A DNA stretch of 64,000 nt, from positions 310,001-374,000 of the forward strand of contig CAWGTL010000004.1 of NCBI GenBank assembly GCA_963825505.1, read 5' to 3'. Shown piece after piece: positions 43,222-52,998 of this stretch (position 1 is its first letter; the number at the start of each line of letters is the position of its first letter). A program made the translations under genes and the position numbers. This DNA is from JBBQSN01 sp963825505 (GTDB taxonomy: Bacteria > Actinomycetota > Actinomycetes > Actinomycetales > CAWJMD01). A model generated the notes under the pieces. It worked only from the letters and a program-made list of their open reading frames with translations, was not told the origin of the DNA and searched no databases.

Positions 43222-43266
43222 GTCCCCGACGGTAGCCCGGCGCACCGGGTCTGGTCGGATGGGCGC

Positions 43267-44244
43267 GTGCGCCCCTCCCGACCCCTGCCCCTGCGGACCC
43301 GGGCCTTCACCCGCGCGCTGCACGCCCTCGGACGCTTCGACGTCGCGCGGATGGACCTGGCGACCATCCGGCGGGTGCGGGCGCGCGAGTACCCGGCACC
43401 GATCACGCGCGCCGTCCTCGGGGGGCGGGCGGCGGGCGTGCGTGCGAGCGGCACCACGGTGGCCGGCGTCCCCGTGCGGCTCTACCGGCACGGCAGCGCG
43501 CCGTCGGCCGGCGCGCCCGTGGTGGTGAACCTGCACGGTGGTGGCTGGGTGCTGGGCAACCTGCAGCAGTCCGACTGGTCGTGCAGCACCCTGGCCGCCC
43601 GGCTCGGCGCCGTGGTCGTCTCGGTCGACTACCGGTTGGCACCGGAGCACCCGGCACCCGCCGCCTTCGACGACTGCTGGGCGGTGGTGCGGCACCTGTC
43701 CCGCGACGGGTCCGACGTCGGCGGCGACGCCACCCGCGTGGCCGTCACCGGCGACAGCGCGGGCGGCAACCTGGCGGCACTGGTCGCGATCGCGCACCGC
43801 GACGCGCTGCGGACGGGCGGCCCGGACGCCCCGACCGCGCCGCTGCGGCACCAGGCGCTGGTCTACCCCGCCGTCGACCTGACCCTCGCCTCGCCCTCGA
43901 TCCACGCACGGCCGCACGCGCCGGTGCTCCCCCGCCGCAACATCGACCGGTTCCTCGAGCACTACCTCGGCGGCTCCCTCCTCGGCCCGGCCGACCCCGC
44001 GGCGAGCCCGCTGCACGCCGACCTCGAGGGCGTCGCGCCGGCGCTGGTGATCACCGCCGACAACGACCCGCTCGAGGACGACGGCGAGCGCTACGCCGAC
44101 GCGCTGCGGGCGGCGGGAGTGCCCGTCCGGTACACGCGGTACGAGCGGGTGCCGCACGGGTTCCTCACGTTCCCCGGCGCGGCACCGGCCGCGCGGCAGG
44201 CGCTGGCCGAGATCGTGCAGGAGCTGGGCGCCGCGCTCGCCTGA
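43267..44244 (+). CDS. alpha/beta-hydrolase, hormone-sensitive-lipase type esterase
   Basis: This 325-residue carboxylesterase has the oxyanion motif NLHGGGWVLGN, the nucleophile elbow VTGDSAGGNLAAL, an acid residue region ITADNDPLEDDGERYADAL, and the catalytic His in RVPHGFLTFPG. YRLAPEHPAPAAFDDCWAVV is a classic HSL-family segment. There is no signal peptide. The GTG at 43267 follows TCGGAT by six bases. It is divergent from the DUF3500 gene. The natural ester substrate is unknown. Confidence 0.9.
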   Translation: MRPSRPLPLRTRAFTRALHALGRFDVARMDLATIRRVRAREYPAPITRAVLGGRAAGVRASGTTVAGVPVRLYRHGSAPSAGAPVVVNLHGGGWVLGNLQQSDWSCSTLAARLGAVVVSVDYRLAPEHPAPAAFDDCWAVVRHLSRDGSDVGGDATRVAVTGDSAGGNLAALVAIAHRDALRTGGPDAPTAPLRHQALVYPAVDLTLASPSIHARPHAPVLPRRNIDRFLEHYLGGSLLGPADPAASPLHADLEGVAPALVITADNDPLEDDGERYADALRAAGVPVRYTRYERVPHGFLTFPGAAPAARQALAEIVQELGAALA

Positions 44245-44263
44245 GGCCGGTGCGGCCGAGCGG

Positions 44264-45262
44264 TCAGCGCAGCGCCTCGTACACCGCCCGGACGCCGACG
44301 GCGTGCTCGAGCTCGGTGGTGATCTCGGTGAAGAACTGCCGCCGGTAGGTCTCGTCGGTGATGGCGTACACGGTGAAGTACAGGCCCGAGAACGCGGCCA
44401 GGAAGATCGACACCTGCACCAGCTCTGTGCTCAGCGAGTTGCCGGTCGGCGCCGTGCCCAGCCAGGACTCGACGATCTCGGGTCGGATCGCCACCACCCC
44501 GAACAGCGTGAAGAAGGCGAACACGGCGAACGCGAGCAGCAGCACCTGGGTGGCCTGCACGACGAGCAGCACGAGCATCAGGTTGAGCCGCTGCAGCCGG
44601 GTGAGCGGCACGCCGAGCGCGGCCCGCTGGTCCGAGGTCAGGCCGGCGAGCAGCCCGTCGCAGGCGTCCTCGACCGGGGTGCCGCGGCAGGCCCGGCGCA
44701 GCGCGTGACCGTCGTCCTCGTCGTCGACCTCGGAGACGACGCGGTCGACCTCCTCGGGCAGCCGGGCGACGAGGAACAGCACCGCGAGCCCGGCGAACAG
44801 CAGCACGGTCAGCCAGAGCACCCCGACCGGCAGCGACGAGGCGACCTGCCAGACCTCGGTGTTGACGAACATGACGACCAGGAACAGCAGCAGCAGCGGC
44901 AGCGCCCGGGTGACCAGCGGGATCAGCAGGCCGAGCTGGGAGCGCGTGCGGCGCAGCGCCCAGGTGAGCACCGGCCCGAACCGCAGCCGGCGCAGCGACC
45001 ACGCGAACAGGAGCAGACCGATGACGGTGGTCGAGACGGCGAGTCCGCCCGAGGGCTGGTGCAGCAGGAAGCCCGACCCCACGCCGACCGCGACGGCGAC
45101 CAGCGCCGCGAACAGGACGATCCGGGTCAGCCGCCCGCGCACGAGCAGCCGCTGGACCCGGTCGTGCTCGGCGTCGACGAACCACGGGAGCCCCTGCGAC
45201 AGGAACCAGTGCTCGGCCGCCGCCCGCGCGTCGCCGGCGGCCTGCTCGCCCGGGGCGCTCAT
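44264..45262 (-). CDS. unknown polytopic membrane protein coupled to ribF
   Basis: This 332-residue protein has about six membrane segments, including RIVLFAALVAVAVGVGSGFL, LPLLLLFLVVMFVN, VLWLTVLLFAGLAVLFLVA, LNLMLVLLVVQATQVLLLAF and LAAFSGLYFTVYAIT. A cytoplasmic acidic stretch (VVSEVDDEDDGHALRRACRG) lies in the middle. The C-terminus ends TEITTELEHAVGVRAVYEAL. I recognise no family with confidence. Its ATG overlaps the ribF stop (ATGA), so it is co-translated with ribF, which may reflect only shared transcription. Confidence 0.65.
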   Translation of the reverse strand: MSAPGEQAAGDARAAAEHWFLSQGLPWFVDAEHDRVQRLLVRGRLTRIVLFAALVAVAVGVGSGFLLHQPSGGLAVSTTVIGLLLFAWSLRRLRFGPVLTWALRRTRSQLGLLIPLVTRALPLLLLFLVVMFVNTEVWQVASSLPVGVLWLTVLLFAGLAVLFLVARLPEEVDRVVSEVDDEDDGHALRRACRGTPVEDACDGLLAGLTSDQRAALGVPLTRLQRLNLMLVLLVVQATQVLLLAFAVFAFFTLFGVVAIRPEIVESWLGTAPTGNSLSTELVQVSIFLAAFSGLYFTVYAITDETYRRQFFTEITTELEHAVGVRAVYEALR

Positions 45263-46242
45263 CCGGGCGAGACGACCGACAGCACCTGGCGGCACTGCTC
45301 GACGTCACGCCGCATCTGCTCCACCAGCGGCTCGACGCCCGCGAAGGCGACGGTGTCGCGGAGCCGCTCGACCAGCTCGATCGCCACGGTCTCGCCGTAG
45401 AGGTCGAGGTCGGTGCGGTCGAGGACGTAGGCCTCGACCCGCCGGGTGGTGCCGTCGAAGGTCGGGTTGGTGCCGATCGAGATCGCCGCGGGCAGCGCCC
45501 GGTCGGGCTCCTCGTCGTCGAGGTCGAGCCGCACGAGCCAGCCGGCGTAGACGCCGTCCTGCGGCACCGCGCCGGTCGCCTCGGGCGACAGGTTGGCCGT
45601 GGGGTAGCCGAGCTCGCGGCCGCGGTGGTCGCCGTGCACGACCTCACCGACCACCCGGTGCGGACGCCCGAGAACGTCGGCGGCGGACGCGACGTCACCT
45701 CGGGCGAGCAGCTCGCGCACCCAGGACGAGGACCAGCGGCGGCCGTCGGACGGCTCGCCGTGCACGGGGCCGGTGACGTCGTCGAGCACGACGACGGCGA
45801 ACCCGAGCTCCGCGCCGAGCTGCTGCATGGTGGCCAGGTCGCCGGAGTTGCGGACGCCGAACCGGATGTCGTGGCCGACCACGACCGCGGTGGTGCCGAG
45901 GCGCGCGACCAGCACGTCCTCGACGAACTCCCGGGGGGTCATGGCGGCCAGCTCGCGGGTGAACGGCATCACCAGCGTGGCGTCCAGGCCGGTGGCGGCC
46001 AGCAGGTCGAGCTTGGTGGCGACGCCGGTGATCAGCTCGGGGGCGCGGTCGGGGTGCAGCAGCACGAGCGGGTGCGGGTCGAAGGTGATCGCGACGGCCC
46101 GCGCCGAGCGGGTGCGCGCCTCCTCGATCAGGCGCACCAGCACGCTGCGGTGCCCGCGGTGGACGCCGTCGAAGTTGCCGATGGCCACGACCGACGGGCC
46201 GTGGCCTGACGGCACGTCGTCCAGGCTGGTCCACCGGTCCAC
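45259..46242 (-). CDS. ribF: bifunctional riboflavin kinase / FAD synthetase
   Basis: This 327-residue enzyme makes FMN then FAD. The N-terminal nucleotidyltransferase has IGNFDGVHRGHRSVL, ITFDPHPLVLLHP and the SSSWVRELLARGDV region. The C-terminal flavokinase has GDHRGRELGYPTANL, GVYAGWLV and ISIGTNPTFDG. The GTG at 46242 follows TAGTCT by exactly seven bases, with no Shine-Dalgarno site. In most actinobacteria ribF sits between truB and rpsO; here about 10 kb separates it from truB. Confidence 0.96.
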   Translation of the reverse strand: MDRWTSLDDVPSGHGPSVVAIGNFDGVHRGHRSVLVRLIEEARTRSARAVAITFDPHPLVLLHPDRAPELITGVATKLDLLAATGLDATLVMPFTRELAAMTPREFVEDVLVARLGTTAVVVGHDIRFGVRNSGDLATMQQLGAELGFAVVVLDDVTGPVHGEPSDGRRWSSSWVRELLARGDVASAADVLGRPHRVVGEVVHGDHRGRELGYPTANLSPEATGAVPQDGVYAGWLVRLDLDDEEPDRALPAAISIGTNPTFDGTTRRVEAYVLDRTDLDLYGETVAIELVERLRDTVAFAGVEPLVEQMRRDVEQCRQVLSVVSPG

Positions 46243-46283
46243 GGCGCACAGACTACGGGCGGTGCACCCCGCCCCCTTCGCCG

Positions 46284-46318
46284 GGCACCGCCGTCTCGGT
46301 CGTCGACCGTCGGGTGCC
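46284..46318 (-). terminator. hairpin after the arabinan operon
   Basis: GGCACC (46284-46289) and GGTGCC (46313-46318) pair, and an inner CGGTCG/CGACCG can extend the structure. It lies 10 bases beyond the stop of the last GH43 gene and before the ribF promoter. There is no T-tract. It is a likely terminator for the sugar operon. Confidence 0.55.
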
Positions 46319-46327
46319 GTCCGGGAC

Positions 46328-47380
46328 TCAGGCGGGCCCGCGGACGACGGGCACGCCGTCCTCCACGACGAGCTCGCTGATCCACATCGTCCGGCCCGGG
46401 AAGGTCGACCCGATCGAGTCCGGCGCCCAGGCGTGGTAGACGAACCAGGCCCTCCCGTCGGCCTCCACCACGCTGTTGTGCCCCGGTCCGGCGGCCTCGC
46501 CCGCCGACGTCAGCACCGGGTTCTCCTCGCCCTTGACGCACGGCCCGACCGGGGTCTCGCAGCGGGCGTACCCGACGGCGTAGTCGGCCGAACCGTAGTC
46601 GTCGGCCGAGAAGAACAGGAACAGCTGGTCCGTGCCCGTCACCGCGTCGGCGTGGCGCCACATGAACGGCGCCTCGATCAGGTCGCCCTCCCAGGCGGCG
46701 TCCTGCTGCAGGAGCCGGGTCGGCTCGCCGGTGAGGCTCAGGCCGTCCGGCGTGAGCGGCTGCACGTAGAGCCAGGTGTCGGCGCCGATCGCGTTGCCGT
46801 CGTTCTTCCAGTACAGGTACAGGCTGCCGTCGGCGTCGCGGAAGGGGCTGGCGTCGATCGACCCGCCCTCGTCGGCCTGGCACACCAGCGGCGCGGCGGC
46901 GTCGTCGACGAACGGGCCGGCGGGGTCGGTCGCGACAGCCCGTCCGATGCACTGCCGCCCGCTCTCGCGGCCGGCAGCGGTGTAGTAGGCGACGTAGCGG
47001 CCGTCGTCGGTGACGAGCACCTCGGGCGCCCACGTCCTCCCCGTGGTGGCCCACGCCCCGAGCTGCGGGAGGCCGTCGCCGACGCGCTCCCAGGCACGCA
47101 GGTCGTCCGACCGCAGGACCGGCAGGTTCGCACCCTCGCCGTTCGTCCCGTACGCGTAGAACGCGCCGTCGGCGGCGATCACGTGCGGGTCCGGGAAGTT
47201 CTCCTCGAACACGCGGTCCCTGCTGCCCGCCTGCTCCTGCTGCTCGTCCTGCTGGTGGTCCTGCTCCACGGTGCGCGCACCCTCCTCGTCGGTCGTCGCG
47301 TCCCCGCCGCCCGCGGAGCACGCCCCCAGGGCGAGCGCGGCAGCGGCCAGCACGACCGCCGCGCCCGCCCGGCCTCTCAC
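46328..47380 (-). CDS. GH43-family glycosidase lipoprotein (arabinosidase/xylosidase-like)
   Basis: This 350-residue lipoprotein (lipobox ALGAC, Cys21) has a short Gln/Glu/Asp-rich linker then a five-bladed GH43 domain. Candidate catalytic residues are Asp in NFPDPHVIAADGAFYAYGT, Asp in GGSIDASPFRDADGSLYLYW, and Glu in GDLIEAPFMWR. It would be anchored outside the membrane and trim arabinose or xylose side chains from plant polysaccharide. Its GTG overlaps the stop of the longer GH43 gene (GTGA). It is the last gene of the operon. Confidence 0.85.
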   Translation of the reverse strand: MRGRAGAAVVLAAAALALGACSAGGGDATTDEEGARTVEQDHQQDEQQEQAGSRDRVFEENFPDPHVIAADGAFYAYGTNGEGANLPVLRSDDLRAWERVGDGLPQLGAWATTGRTWAPEVLVTDDGRYVAYYTAAGRESGRQCIGRAVATDPAGPFVDDAAAPLVCQADEGGSIDASPFRDADGSLYLYWKNDGNAIGADTWLYVQPLTPDGLSLTGEPTRLLQQDAAWEGDLIEAPFMWRHADAVTGTDQLFLFFSADDYGSADYAVGYARCETPVGPCVKGEENPVLTSAGEAAGPGHNSVVEADGRAWFVYHAWAPDSIGSTFPGRTMWISELVVEDGVPVVRGPA

Positions 47381-49701
47381 CGGTAGACCCGCAGGTAGTC
47401 GAACCGGGCCGTCGCCTGCGGCGCGTCCCCGCCGTGCGACACCAGCCCGATCCGCGGCTCGGTCCCGGCCGGCAGGGTCCAGGTGCCGCCCCACGTCCAG
47501 TGCACGCCGTCGCGGCTGGTTCCCGCACGCAGCTCGTGCTCGCCGTTCTCGGGGTCGAGCGTGTGCGCGAGCCGCAACCAGGTGGTGTCGGCGGGGGTGC
47601 CGACCAGCATCCCGCCGAACCGGGTGCCGCCGTCGTAGCGCAGCTCCTTGCCGAACTCGGTCTGGCGCGTGTTCCAGATCGCCACGTGCGACAGCCGCAC
47701 GAACTCGTCGTCGTCGACGTACGCGACCAACCCGCCCTGCTGGAAGTTGCGCACCGTCCCCGTGCCGAGGTCGATGGTCAACCTGGTCTCGACCACGTAG
47801 TCGCCCTGCGGCGCCTCGCGCAGCAGCAACGCCGCGTCGTTCGCTCCGCCGACCAGGTCGGCGGCCTGGGTCGGCCACACCAGCGCGCCGTCCTCGACCC
47901 GCGCGTCCGGGTCCTCGCGCACCCAGGTGGTGCCGGCGGCCAGCTCGCCGTCGAGCTCGTCGGAGTACGCCGGGTCGAGGGAGCCGACCTGGGGCGTCGC
48001 GACCGGCTCGGTGACGGGGGCGGACAGGCCCGCCGCCAGGACGTTGTCGAGGTCGACCGGCCCGTCGTCCGCCACGACGCCCACGACGCCGGTGTCGCGC
48101 CTGGCCGGGGCCAGCGCGGTCTCGAGCACCGCGTAGGGGTCGCCCAGCCCGGCGTCGGTGACGTCGACGACGAGGTCGTCGCCGCGCAGGGTCGCCGCGA
48201 GCACGTGCCAGGTCGTCGGGTCGAACGACGCCGGCAACGGCTCGCTCACCACGGTCTCGCGCCCGGCGCGGGTGGAGACCACGACCAGCCGCGAGCGGGA
48301 CGCGTCGACGGCGGCGACCACGTGGTCGCGCGGTCCGCTCCACCGCACCACCAGGCCCGCGGTGCCCGTCCCGCCGACGGCGCCGACCACGGCGCGCGGC
48401 GAGCGGACGTCGACCTCCAACCGGCGGTCGCCCGGCACCCGGTCGCGGGCCAGGAGCATCCCCGGCGAGCGTCCGGCGAGGGTGCGCTGCACGTACGTGC
48501 CCGCGTCGCGGTCCCGGCGCTCGACCCAGCCGCCGCCGATCCGGCGCCAGTCGCGGGCGCGCAGGCCGGCGTCGAAGTCGTCGTCGACCGGCCCGGTGGT
48601 GACGGGCGGGGCCACGGGTCCCTCGGACGCCCAGGCGCCGGCTCGCACGGTCGGCCACCCGTCGACCCAGTCCAGCCGGTCGATCAGCATCGGGCGCTCG
48701 TTGATGCCGTCGGTGCCGTTCAGGTACGGATCGCGCCGGTCGATCGCGTGGTAGGCCATCCAGTCCTGGCCGGAGGCGTCGGTGAGGAACGCGTGGTGGC
48801 CGGTCCCGATCCAGTGGTTGCCGTTCGGGGAGACGACGACCGTGCCACCGACGCGGGAGTCCAGCAGGGAGATGCCGTCGCGGTCGACGAACGGGCCCGT
48901 CGGGCTCGTCGAGCGCCCGGCGAAGACGCTGTACCCCGTCGCCGGCCCGGCGCAGCAGTTCGCCGCCGAGACCGTCAGGTAGTAGAAGCCGTCGCGCTCG
49001 ACGACGTACGCGCCCTCGTACCGGTTGTCGATCGTCACCCGGGTCGGCTCACCCACCCGGCGCAGGCCGTCGTCGGACAGCTCGGTGGCGAAGATCCCGC
49101 CGTAGTACCCGCCGTAGTACAGGTACCGCGTGCCGTCGCGTGCGGTCAGCATCGCCGGGTCGATGGTGCCGAGGTAGTCGCCGTTCCCCGAGGGGACCGG
49201 CTCGATCACCGGTGCGCCGGAGTCGGTCCAGGGACCGGTCGGCGTCGGCGCCGTCGCCACGCCGATCGCGACGTCGAAGTCCTGGTCGGAGACGAGCGTG
49301 TTCGTGGCCGTGTAGTACATCAGGTAACGGCCGTCGACGTAGCGCACGTCGGGCGCCCAGAAGAAGCTGTCGTCGTCGGCCCACGACGGCTCGGCGGCCT
49401 CGTCGAAGACGTTGCCCAGGTACTCCCAGTCGACGAGGTCCTGCGAGCGGGCCACGTGCATCGGCTCGATCACGGTGTCGCCCTCGCGCAGCGGGTCGCT
49501 GGTGGCGTAGGCGTACCACCAGCCGTCCTTGCCGCGGATCACCGCCGGGTCGGCCCAGCTGTCGGCGATCTCGCTGGTCACCGGGTTCGTCAGACTCGTC
49601 GTGGCGCTCGCGGTGGCGTCTGCGCCTGCGGAGGCCGGGAGCACGCCCAGCACGAGCGCGGCCGCGGCGGCGGGGACGACGAGTGGCAGCAGCTTCCTCA
49701 T
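47377..49701 (-). CDS. large secreted GH43-family glycosidase with C-terminal beta-sandwich
   Basis: This 774-residue enzyme has a signal peptide (about 1-25, MRKLLPLVVPAAAAALVLGV). The GH43 domain covers about residues 35-350, with catalytic candidates Asp in DSWADPAVIRGKDGWWYAY, Asp in GTIDPAMLTARDGTRYLYYG, and Glu in RYEGAYVVERDGFYYL. Two lectin-like beta-sandwich stretches follow (about 375-535 and 560-774), the last ending ARFDYLRVYR like GH43-associated concanavalin-type domains. The ATG at 49701 has GAAGGG nine bases upstream; a TTG at 49710 is possible. It would release arabinose or arabino-oligosaccharides for the adjacent importer. Confidence 0.87.
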   Translation of the reverse strand: MRKLLPLVVPAAAAALVLGVLPASAGADATASATTSLTNPVTSEIADSWADPAVIRGKDGWWYAYATSDPLREGDTVIEPMHVARSQDLVDWEYLGNVFDEAAEPSWADDDSFFWAPDVRYVDGRYLMYYTATNTLVSDQDFDVAIGVATAPTPTGPWTDSGAPVIEPVPSGNGDYLGTIDPAMLTARDGTRYLYYGGYYGGIFATELSDDGLRRVGEPTRVTIDNRYEGAYVVERDGFYYLTVSAANCCAGPATGYSVFAGRSTSPTGPFVDRDGISLLDSRVGGTVVVSPNGNHWIGTGHHAFLTDASGQDWMAYHAIDRRDPYLNGTDGINERPMLIDRLDWVDGWPTVRAGAWASEGPVAPPVTTGPVDDDFDAGLRARDWRRIGGGWVERRDRDAGTYVQRTLAGRSPGMLLARDRVPGDRRLEVDVRSPRAVVGAVGGTGTAGLVVRWSGPRDHVVAAVDASRSRLVVVSTRAGRETVVSEPLPASFDPTTWHVLAATLRGDDLVVDVTDAGLGDPYAVLETALAPARRDTGVVGVVADDGPVDLDNVLAAGLSAPVTEPVATPQVGSLDPAYSDELDGELAAGTTWVREDPDARVEDGALVWPTQAADLVGGANDAALLLREAPQGDYVVETRLTIDLGTGTVRNFQQGGLVAYVDDDEFVRLSHVAIWNTRQTEFGKELRYDGGTRFGGMLVGTPADTTWLRLAHTLDPENGEHELRAGTSRDGVHWTWGGTWTLPAGTEPRIGLVSHGGDAPQATARFDYLRVYR

Positions 49702-49706
49702 GGGAC

Positions 49707-50597
49707 TCAACCCTTCAGGCCGCTCTGCGCGACACCCTCGATCACCCAGCGCTGGGTGAAGAAGAACAGGACCAGGACGGGGACGCTGGCCAGCACGGCG
49801 CCAGCCATGATCACCGGGTAGTTGGTGGTGTAGGCACCTTGCAGGATGCTGAGGCCCGGTGGCAGCGTGAGGTTCTCAGCACTGAAGAGCACGTAGACCG
49901 GCCACAGGAAGTCGTTCCAGTTGGCCAGGAACGACAGCACCGCGAGCGTGGCGAACGCCGGCTTGCTGAGCGGCACGATGATGCGGCGGAAGATCTGCCA
50001 GTAGTTCGCGCCGTCGATCAGGGCCGCCTCCTCCAGCTCGACGGGCAGGGCGCTGAAGAACTGCCGGAAGAAGAACACGCCGAACGCCCCTGCGGCGCCG
50101 GGGACGATCAGCGCCCACAGCGTGTCGAGCCAGCCGAGCCGGTCGACGATGAGGAAGTTCGGGATGAGGAAGACGAAGCCGGGGATGAACAGGGTCAGGA
50201 TGATCGCCCAGAAGATGACCCGCTTCCCGCGGAACTCCATCCGCGCCAACGCGTATCCCGCGAGCGAGGTGACCACCAGCACCAGCACCATGTGCGCCGT
50301 CGCCGCCACCATGCTGTTGAGGAACCAGCGCAGCACGGGCGTCGCGTCCGAGTTGGCGGTGACGATCTCGGTGTAGCCGTCCAGCGACGGCTCCCGCGGG
50401 ATCCACGACAGCGGCAGGCTGGTGGCGTCGGAGTTGGTGCGCAACGACGTCGTCACCATCCAGAGCAACGGCGCGACGACGACGAGACCGAGGCCGATCA
50501 TCGCCACGTAGACCAGGGCGGCCGACGTCCGTCCGCCCCGCGGAGCAGGTGGCACGACGACGCGGTCGTCGGTCGGTCGTGGGGTCGTGGTGGTCAT
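49707..50597 (-). CDS. carbohydrate ABC transporter permease (MalG type)
   Basis: This 296-residue permease has six membrane helices and the EAA loop EEAALIDGANYWQIFRRIIV followed by PLSKP, which contacts the ATPase. The ATG at 50597 follows the first permease by three bases. As in most sugar importers of this class, no ATPase gene lies in the operon, so a shared MsiK-type ATPase elsewhere probably serves it. The substrate should be an arabinose- or xylose-containing oligosaccharide. Confidence 0.92.
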   Translation of the reverse strand: MTTTTPRPTDDRVVVPPAPRGGRTSAALVYVAMIGLGLVVVAPLLWMVTTSLRTNSDATSLPLSWIPREPSLDGYTEIVTANSDATPVLRWFLNSMVAATAHMVLVLVVTSLAGYALARMEFRGKRVIFWAIILTLFIPGFVFLIPNFLIVDRLGWLDTLWALIVPGAAGAFGVFFFRQFFSALPVELEEAALIDGANYWQIFRRIIVPLSKPAFATLAVLSFLANWNDFLWPVYVLFSAENLTLPPGLSILQGAYTTNYPVIMAGAVLASVPVLVLFFFTQRWVIEGVAQSGLKG

Positions 50598-50600
50598 GGC

Positions 50601-51557
50601 TCAGTCCCTCGGCCGCAGGAGTCGGAAGTTGACGACGGCGACCACGGCCAGGACGAGGGCCAGCACGTAGCTCATCGCCGCCGCGTTGCCCATCCGGAAG
50701 CCCTGCAGCCCCTCGTTCGCGATGTACATGATCGCGGTGCGGGTCTCGTTGCCCGGAGCGCCCTGCGTGACCAGGTACGACTGCCCGAACATGTTGGCGG
50801 AGGCCAGGATCGTGATCGTGACCACGAACAGCATCACCGGCCGCAGCGACGGCAGGGTGACGTAGCGGAACTCCTGCCAGCGGCTGGCGCCGTCGATGCG
50901 GGCTGCTTCGTAGAGCTGGCGGGGCACGTCCTGCAACCCGGCGAGGTAGATGATCGCGTTGAAGCCCATCGTCCACCACACCGTGAGCACCACCAGCGAG
51001 ACCCACGCCCACGGCATCGACGTGAGCCAGGCCGTGTCGTCCGGCAGACCGACCGAACCGAGGACGTAGTTGACGAACCCGATGTTGCGGTCGAGCAGGA
51101 ACCGCCACAGCACGCCGACGACGGCGATGCCGAGCACGAACGGCGCCAGGTAGATCGCGCGGAACACGTTGCGTCCACGGAAGTCCCGGTTCAGCAGCAG
51201 CGCCACACCGAGCGGGACGACCACCAGCAGCGGCACGCTCGCGACGGTGAACACGGCGGTCGCGCGCATGCTCTGCCAGAAGTCGGCGAACACCACCGAC
51301 TCGCGGTCGAACAGGTCGCTGTAGTTCTCCAGCCCGACGAACGGCTTGTTGGGCAGCATGTAGTCCCACTCGTGCAGGCTGATCCACATCCCGTAGAGGG
51401 CTGGGCCGAGCACGAAGGTGACGAACAGCAGCGCGAACGGCGCGAGGAACAGGTACGGCGTCAGCGGTCCCGGTGCCTTCGGCGAGCGACGGCGTTGCGC
51501 ACCGGTGGCGGCCGGCGCCGGCCGCTGCTGCGGACCGGCCTCGGAGAGAACGGCCAC
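50601..51557 (-). CDS. carbohydrate ABC transporter permease (MalF type)
   Basis: This 318-residue permease opens with a Pro/Arg-rich cytoplasmic tail, then TPYLFLAPFALLFVTFVLGP. The EAA loop reads YEAARIDGASRWQEFRYVTL. Six helices are visible. The GTG start lies two bases after the stop of the substrate-binding gene. It pairs with the MalG-type permease to form the membrane channel. Confidence 0.92.
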   Translation of the reverse strand: MAVLSEAGPQQRPAPAATGAQRRRSPKAPGPLTPYLFLAPFALLFVTFVLGPALYGMWISLHEWDYMLPNKPFVGLENYSDLFDRESVVFADFWQSMRATAVFTVASVPLLVVVPLGVALLLNRDFRGRNVFRAIYLAPFVLGIAVVGVLWRFLLDRNIGFVNYVLGSVGLPDDTAWLTSMPWAWVSLVVLTVWWTMGFNAIIYLAGLQDVPRQLYEAARIDGASRWQEFRYVTLPSLRPVMLFVVTITILASANMFGQSYLVTQGAPGNETRTAIMYIANEGLQGFRMGNAAAMSYVLALVLAVVAVVNFRLLRPRD

Positions 51558-51559
51558 CG

Positions 51560-52945
51560 TCAGCCCCCGTACTTCTTCCGGTTCTCCTCCAGGATCTTCG
51601 CGGCCTGCGCCGCCGCGTCGTCGAGCGCCGCCTTCGGCTCGACCTTGCCCAGCACGGCGAGGTTGACGGCCTCGTTCATCGGTGCCAGCGCGTCACCCAC
51701 GCCGGCGACCGGCGGCGGGAACCGCAGGGCGTCGACCTGCTGGGCGAGGGTCGACTGCACCTCGAGGGCGGCGAAGTCGGCGCTCTCCCGGACCTCCTTG
51801 CGCGCCGGCACCTGGCCGCCGCCGGCCCAGTCCAGCGACTGCTGGCTGATCTGGTTGATGAAGACCTTCGCGGCGTCGAGCTTGTCCTGGTCCGGCTTGC
51901 GCTGCTTCATGATGACGAACTGGTGCGAGCCCGCCCAGGCGCCGGCCTGGTCGCCGATCATCGGCAGCGGCGCGGCGCCCCACTCCAGCCCGGACACCTC
52001 GGCGTAGGAGTTCATCGCCCAGATCCCGTTCCAGCAGAAGGCGGCCTGACCGTTCTGGAAGGCGATGCTGTCGGCGTCCTGGCCCACGTCGGACGGGCTG
52101 AAGCCCTGGTCGACCAGTCCGCGGTACCAGGTGAGCGCCTCGACACCCGCGTCGGAGTTGAACGCCGCCTCGGTGACGTCCTCGTTGAACAGGTCTCCGC
52201 CGAACTGCCAGAGCAGCGACTGGAACTGGAAGGCGCCGGTGAACTGGAACGGCGTGGCCCAGTGACCCTGGATACCGGCGGCCTTGAGCTCGGTGAGCGC
52301 CGCCGTGTAGTCGTCCAGGGTCTGGGGCGGGCTCTCGGGGTCGAGCCCCGCGCTCGCCAGCACGGTCTTGTTGTAGAACATGCCGAGCGGGTGGACGTCG
52401 AGCGGGATGCCGTAGCGGGCCCCGTCGTAGATCCCCGCGTTCCACACCTCAGCGGCGAAGTCCTCCTCCTTGAACCCGAGCGCCTCCGCGACGTCGTCGA
52501 GCGGCTGGATCACGCCGCGAGCGGCGTTGGTGGCCAACGAGTCCACGTGCATGATGCCGACGTCGGGACCGTTGCCGGTGGTCACCGCGGTGGGCACCTT
52601 CTGGTAGTAGTCGCCCCACTCCATCGTGGTCATCTTGACGTCGATGTTGTCCTGCTCGGCGCTGAAGGCGTCGGTCATCTCGCGCATGATCGGGCCGTCA
52701 CCGCCGGTGAAGCCGTTCCAGAACGCCAGCGTCACCGCAGGTCCCGCGTAGCCGCTCGCCCCGCCGTCGCCCTCCGCCTGCGGGGCCGCCGGTCCGCCGC
52801 CTCCCCCGCAGGCGGCCAGGCCGGCGCCGAGCCCGAGGGCTCCTCCCAGTCCGAGGAACCCGCGGCGGGAGAGCCCGCTCGGGGTCCAGAGGGTGGTGCT
52901 GCTGCCGTCGTGGCGTCGGGTGCCGGCCATCTCGCTCATCTCCAT
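51560..52945 (-). CDS. Tat-exported sugar-binding lipoprotein of the ABC importer
   Basis: This 461-residue extracellular solute-binding protein (family 1) has a twin-arginine signal SRRGFLGLGGALGL (Arg27-Arg28) joined to a lipobox LAAC (Cys46), so it is likely folded before export and then lipid-anchored. The mature domain shows TLAFWNGFTGGDGPIMREMT, GNGPDVGIMHVDSLA and QNGQAAFCWNGIW. Three in-frame ATGs (52945, 52939, 52930) are close; the first is used. It binds the oligosaccharide for the two permeases after it. Confidence 0.9.
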   Translation of the reverse strand: MEMSEMAGTRRHDGSSTTLWTPSGLSRRGFLGLGGALGLGAGLAACGGGGGPAAPQAEGDGGASGYAGPAVTLAFWNGFTGGDGPIMREMTDAFSAEQDNIDVKMTTMEWGDYYQKVPTAVTTGNGPDVGIMHVDSLATNAARGVIQPLDDVAEALGFKEEDFAAEVWNAGIYDGARYGIPLDVHPLGMFYNKTVLASAGLDPESPPQTLDDYTAALTELKAAGIQGHWATPFQFTGAFQFQSLLWQFGGDLFNEDVTEAAFNSDAGVEALTWYRGLVDQGFSPSDVGQDADSIAFQNGQAAFCWNGIWAMNSYAEVSGLEWGAAPLPMIGDQAGAWAGSHQFVIMKQRKPDQDKLDAAKVFINQISQQSLDWAGGGQVPARKEVRESADFAALEVQSTLAQQVDALRFPPPVAGVGDALAPMNEAVNLAVLGKVEPKAALDDAAAQAAKILEENRKKYGG

Positions 52946-52998
52946 CGGTTCGCGTCGGTCGAGGGGTGGGATCGGGTGGGTCAGGTCGCTCGGGTCGG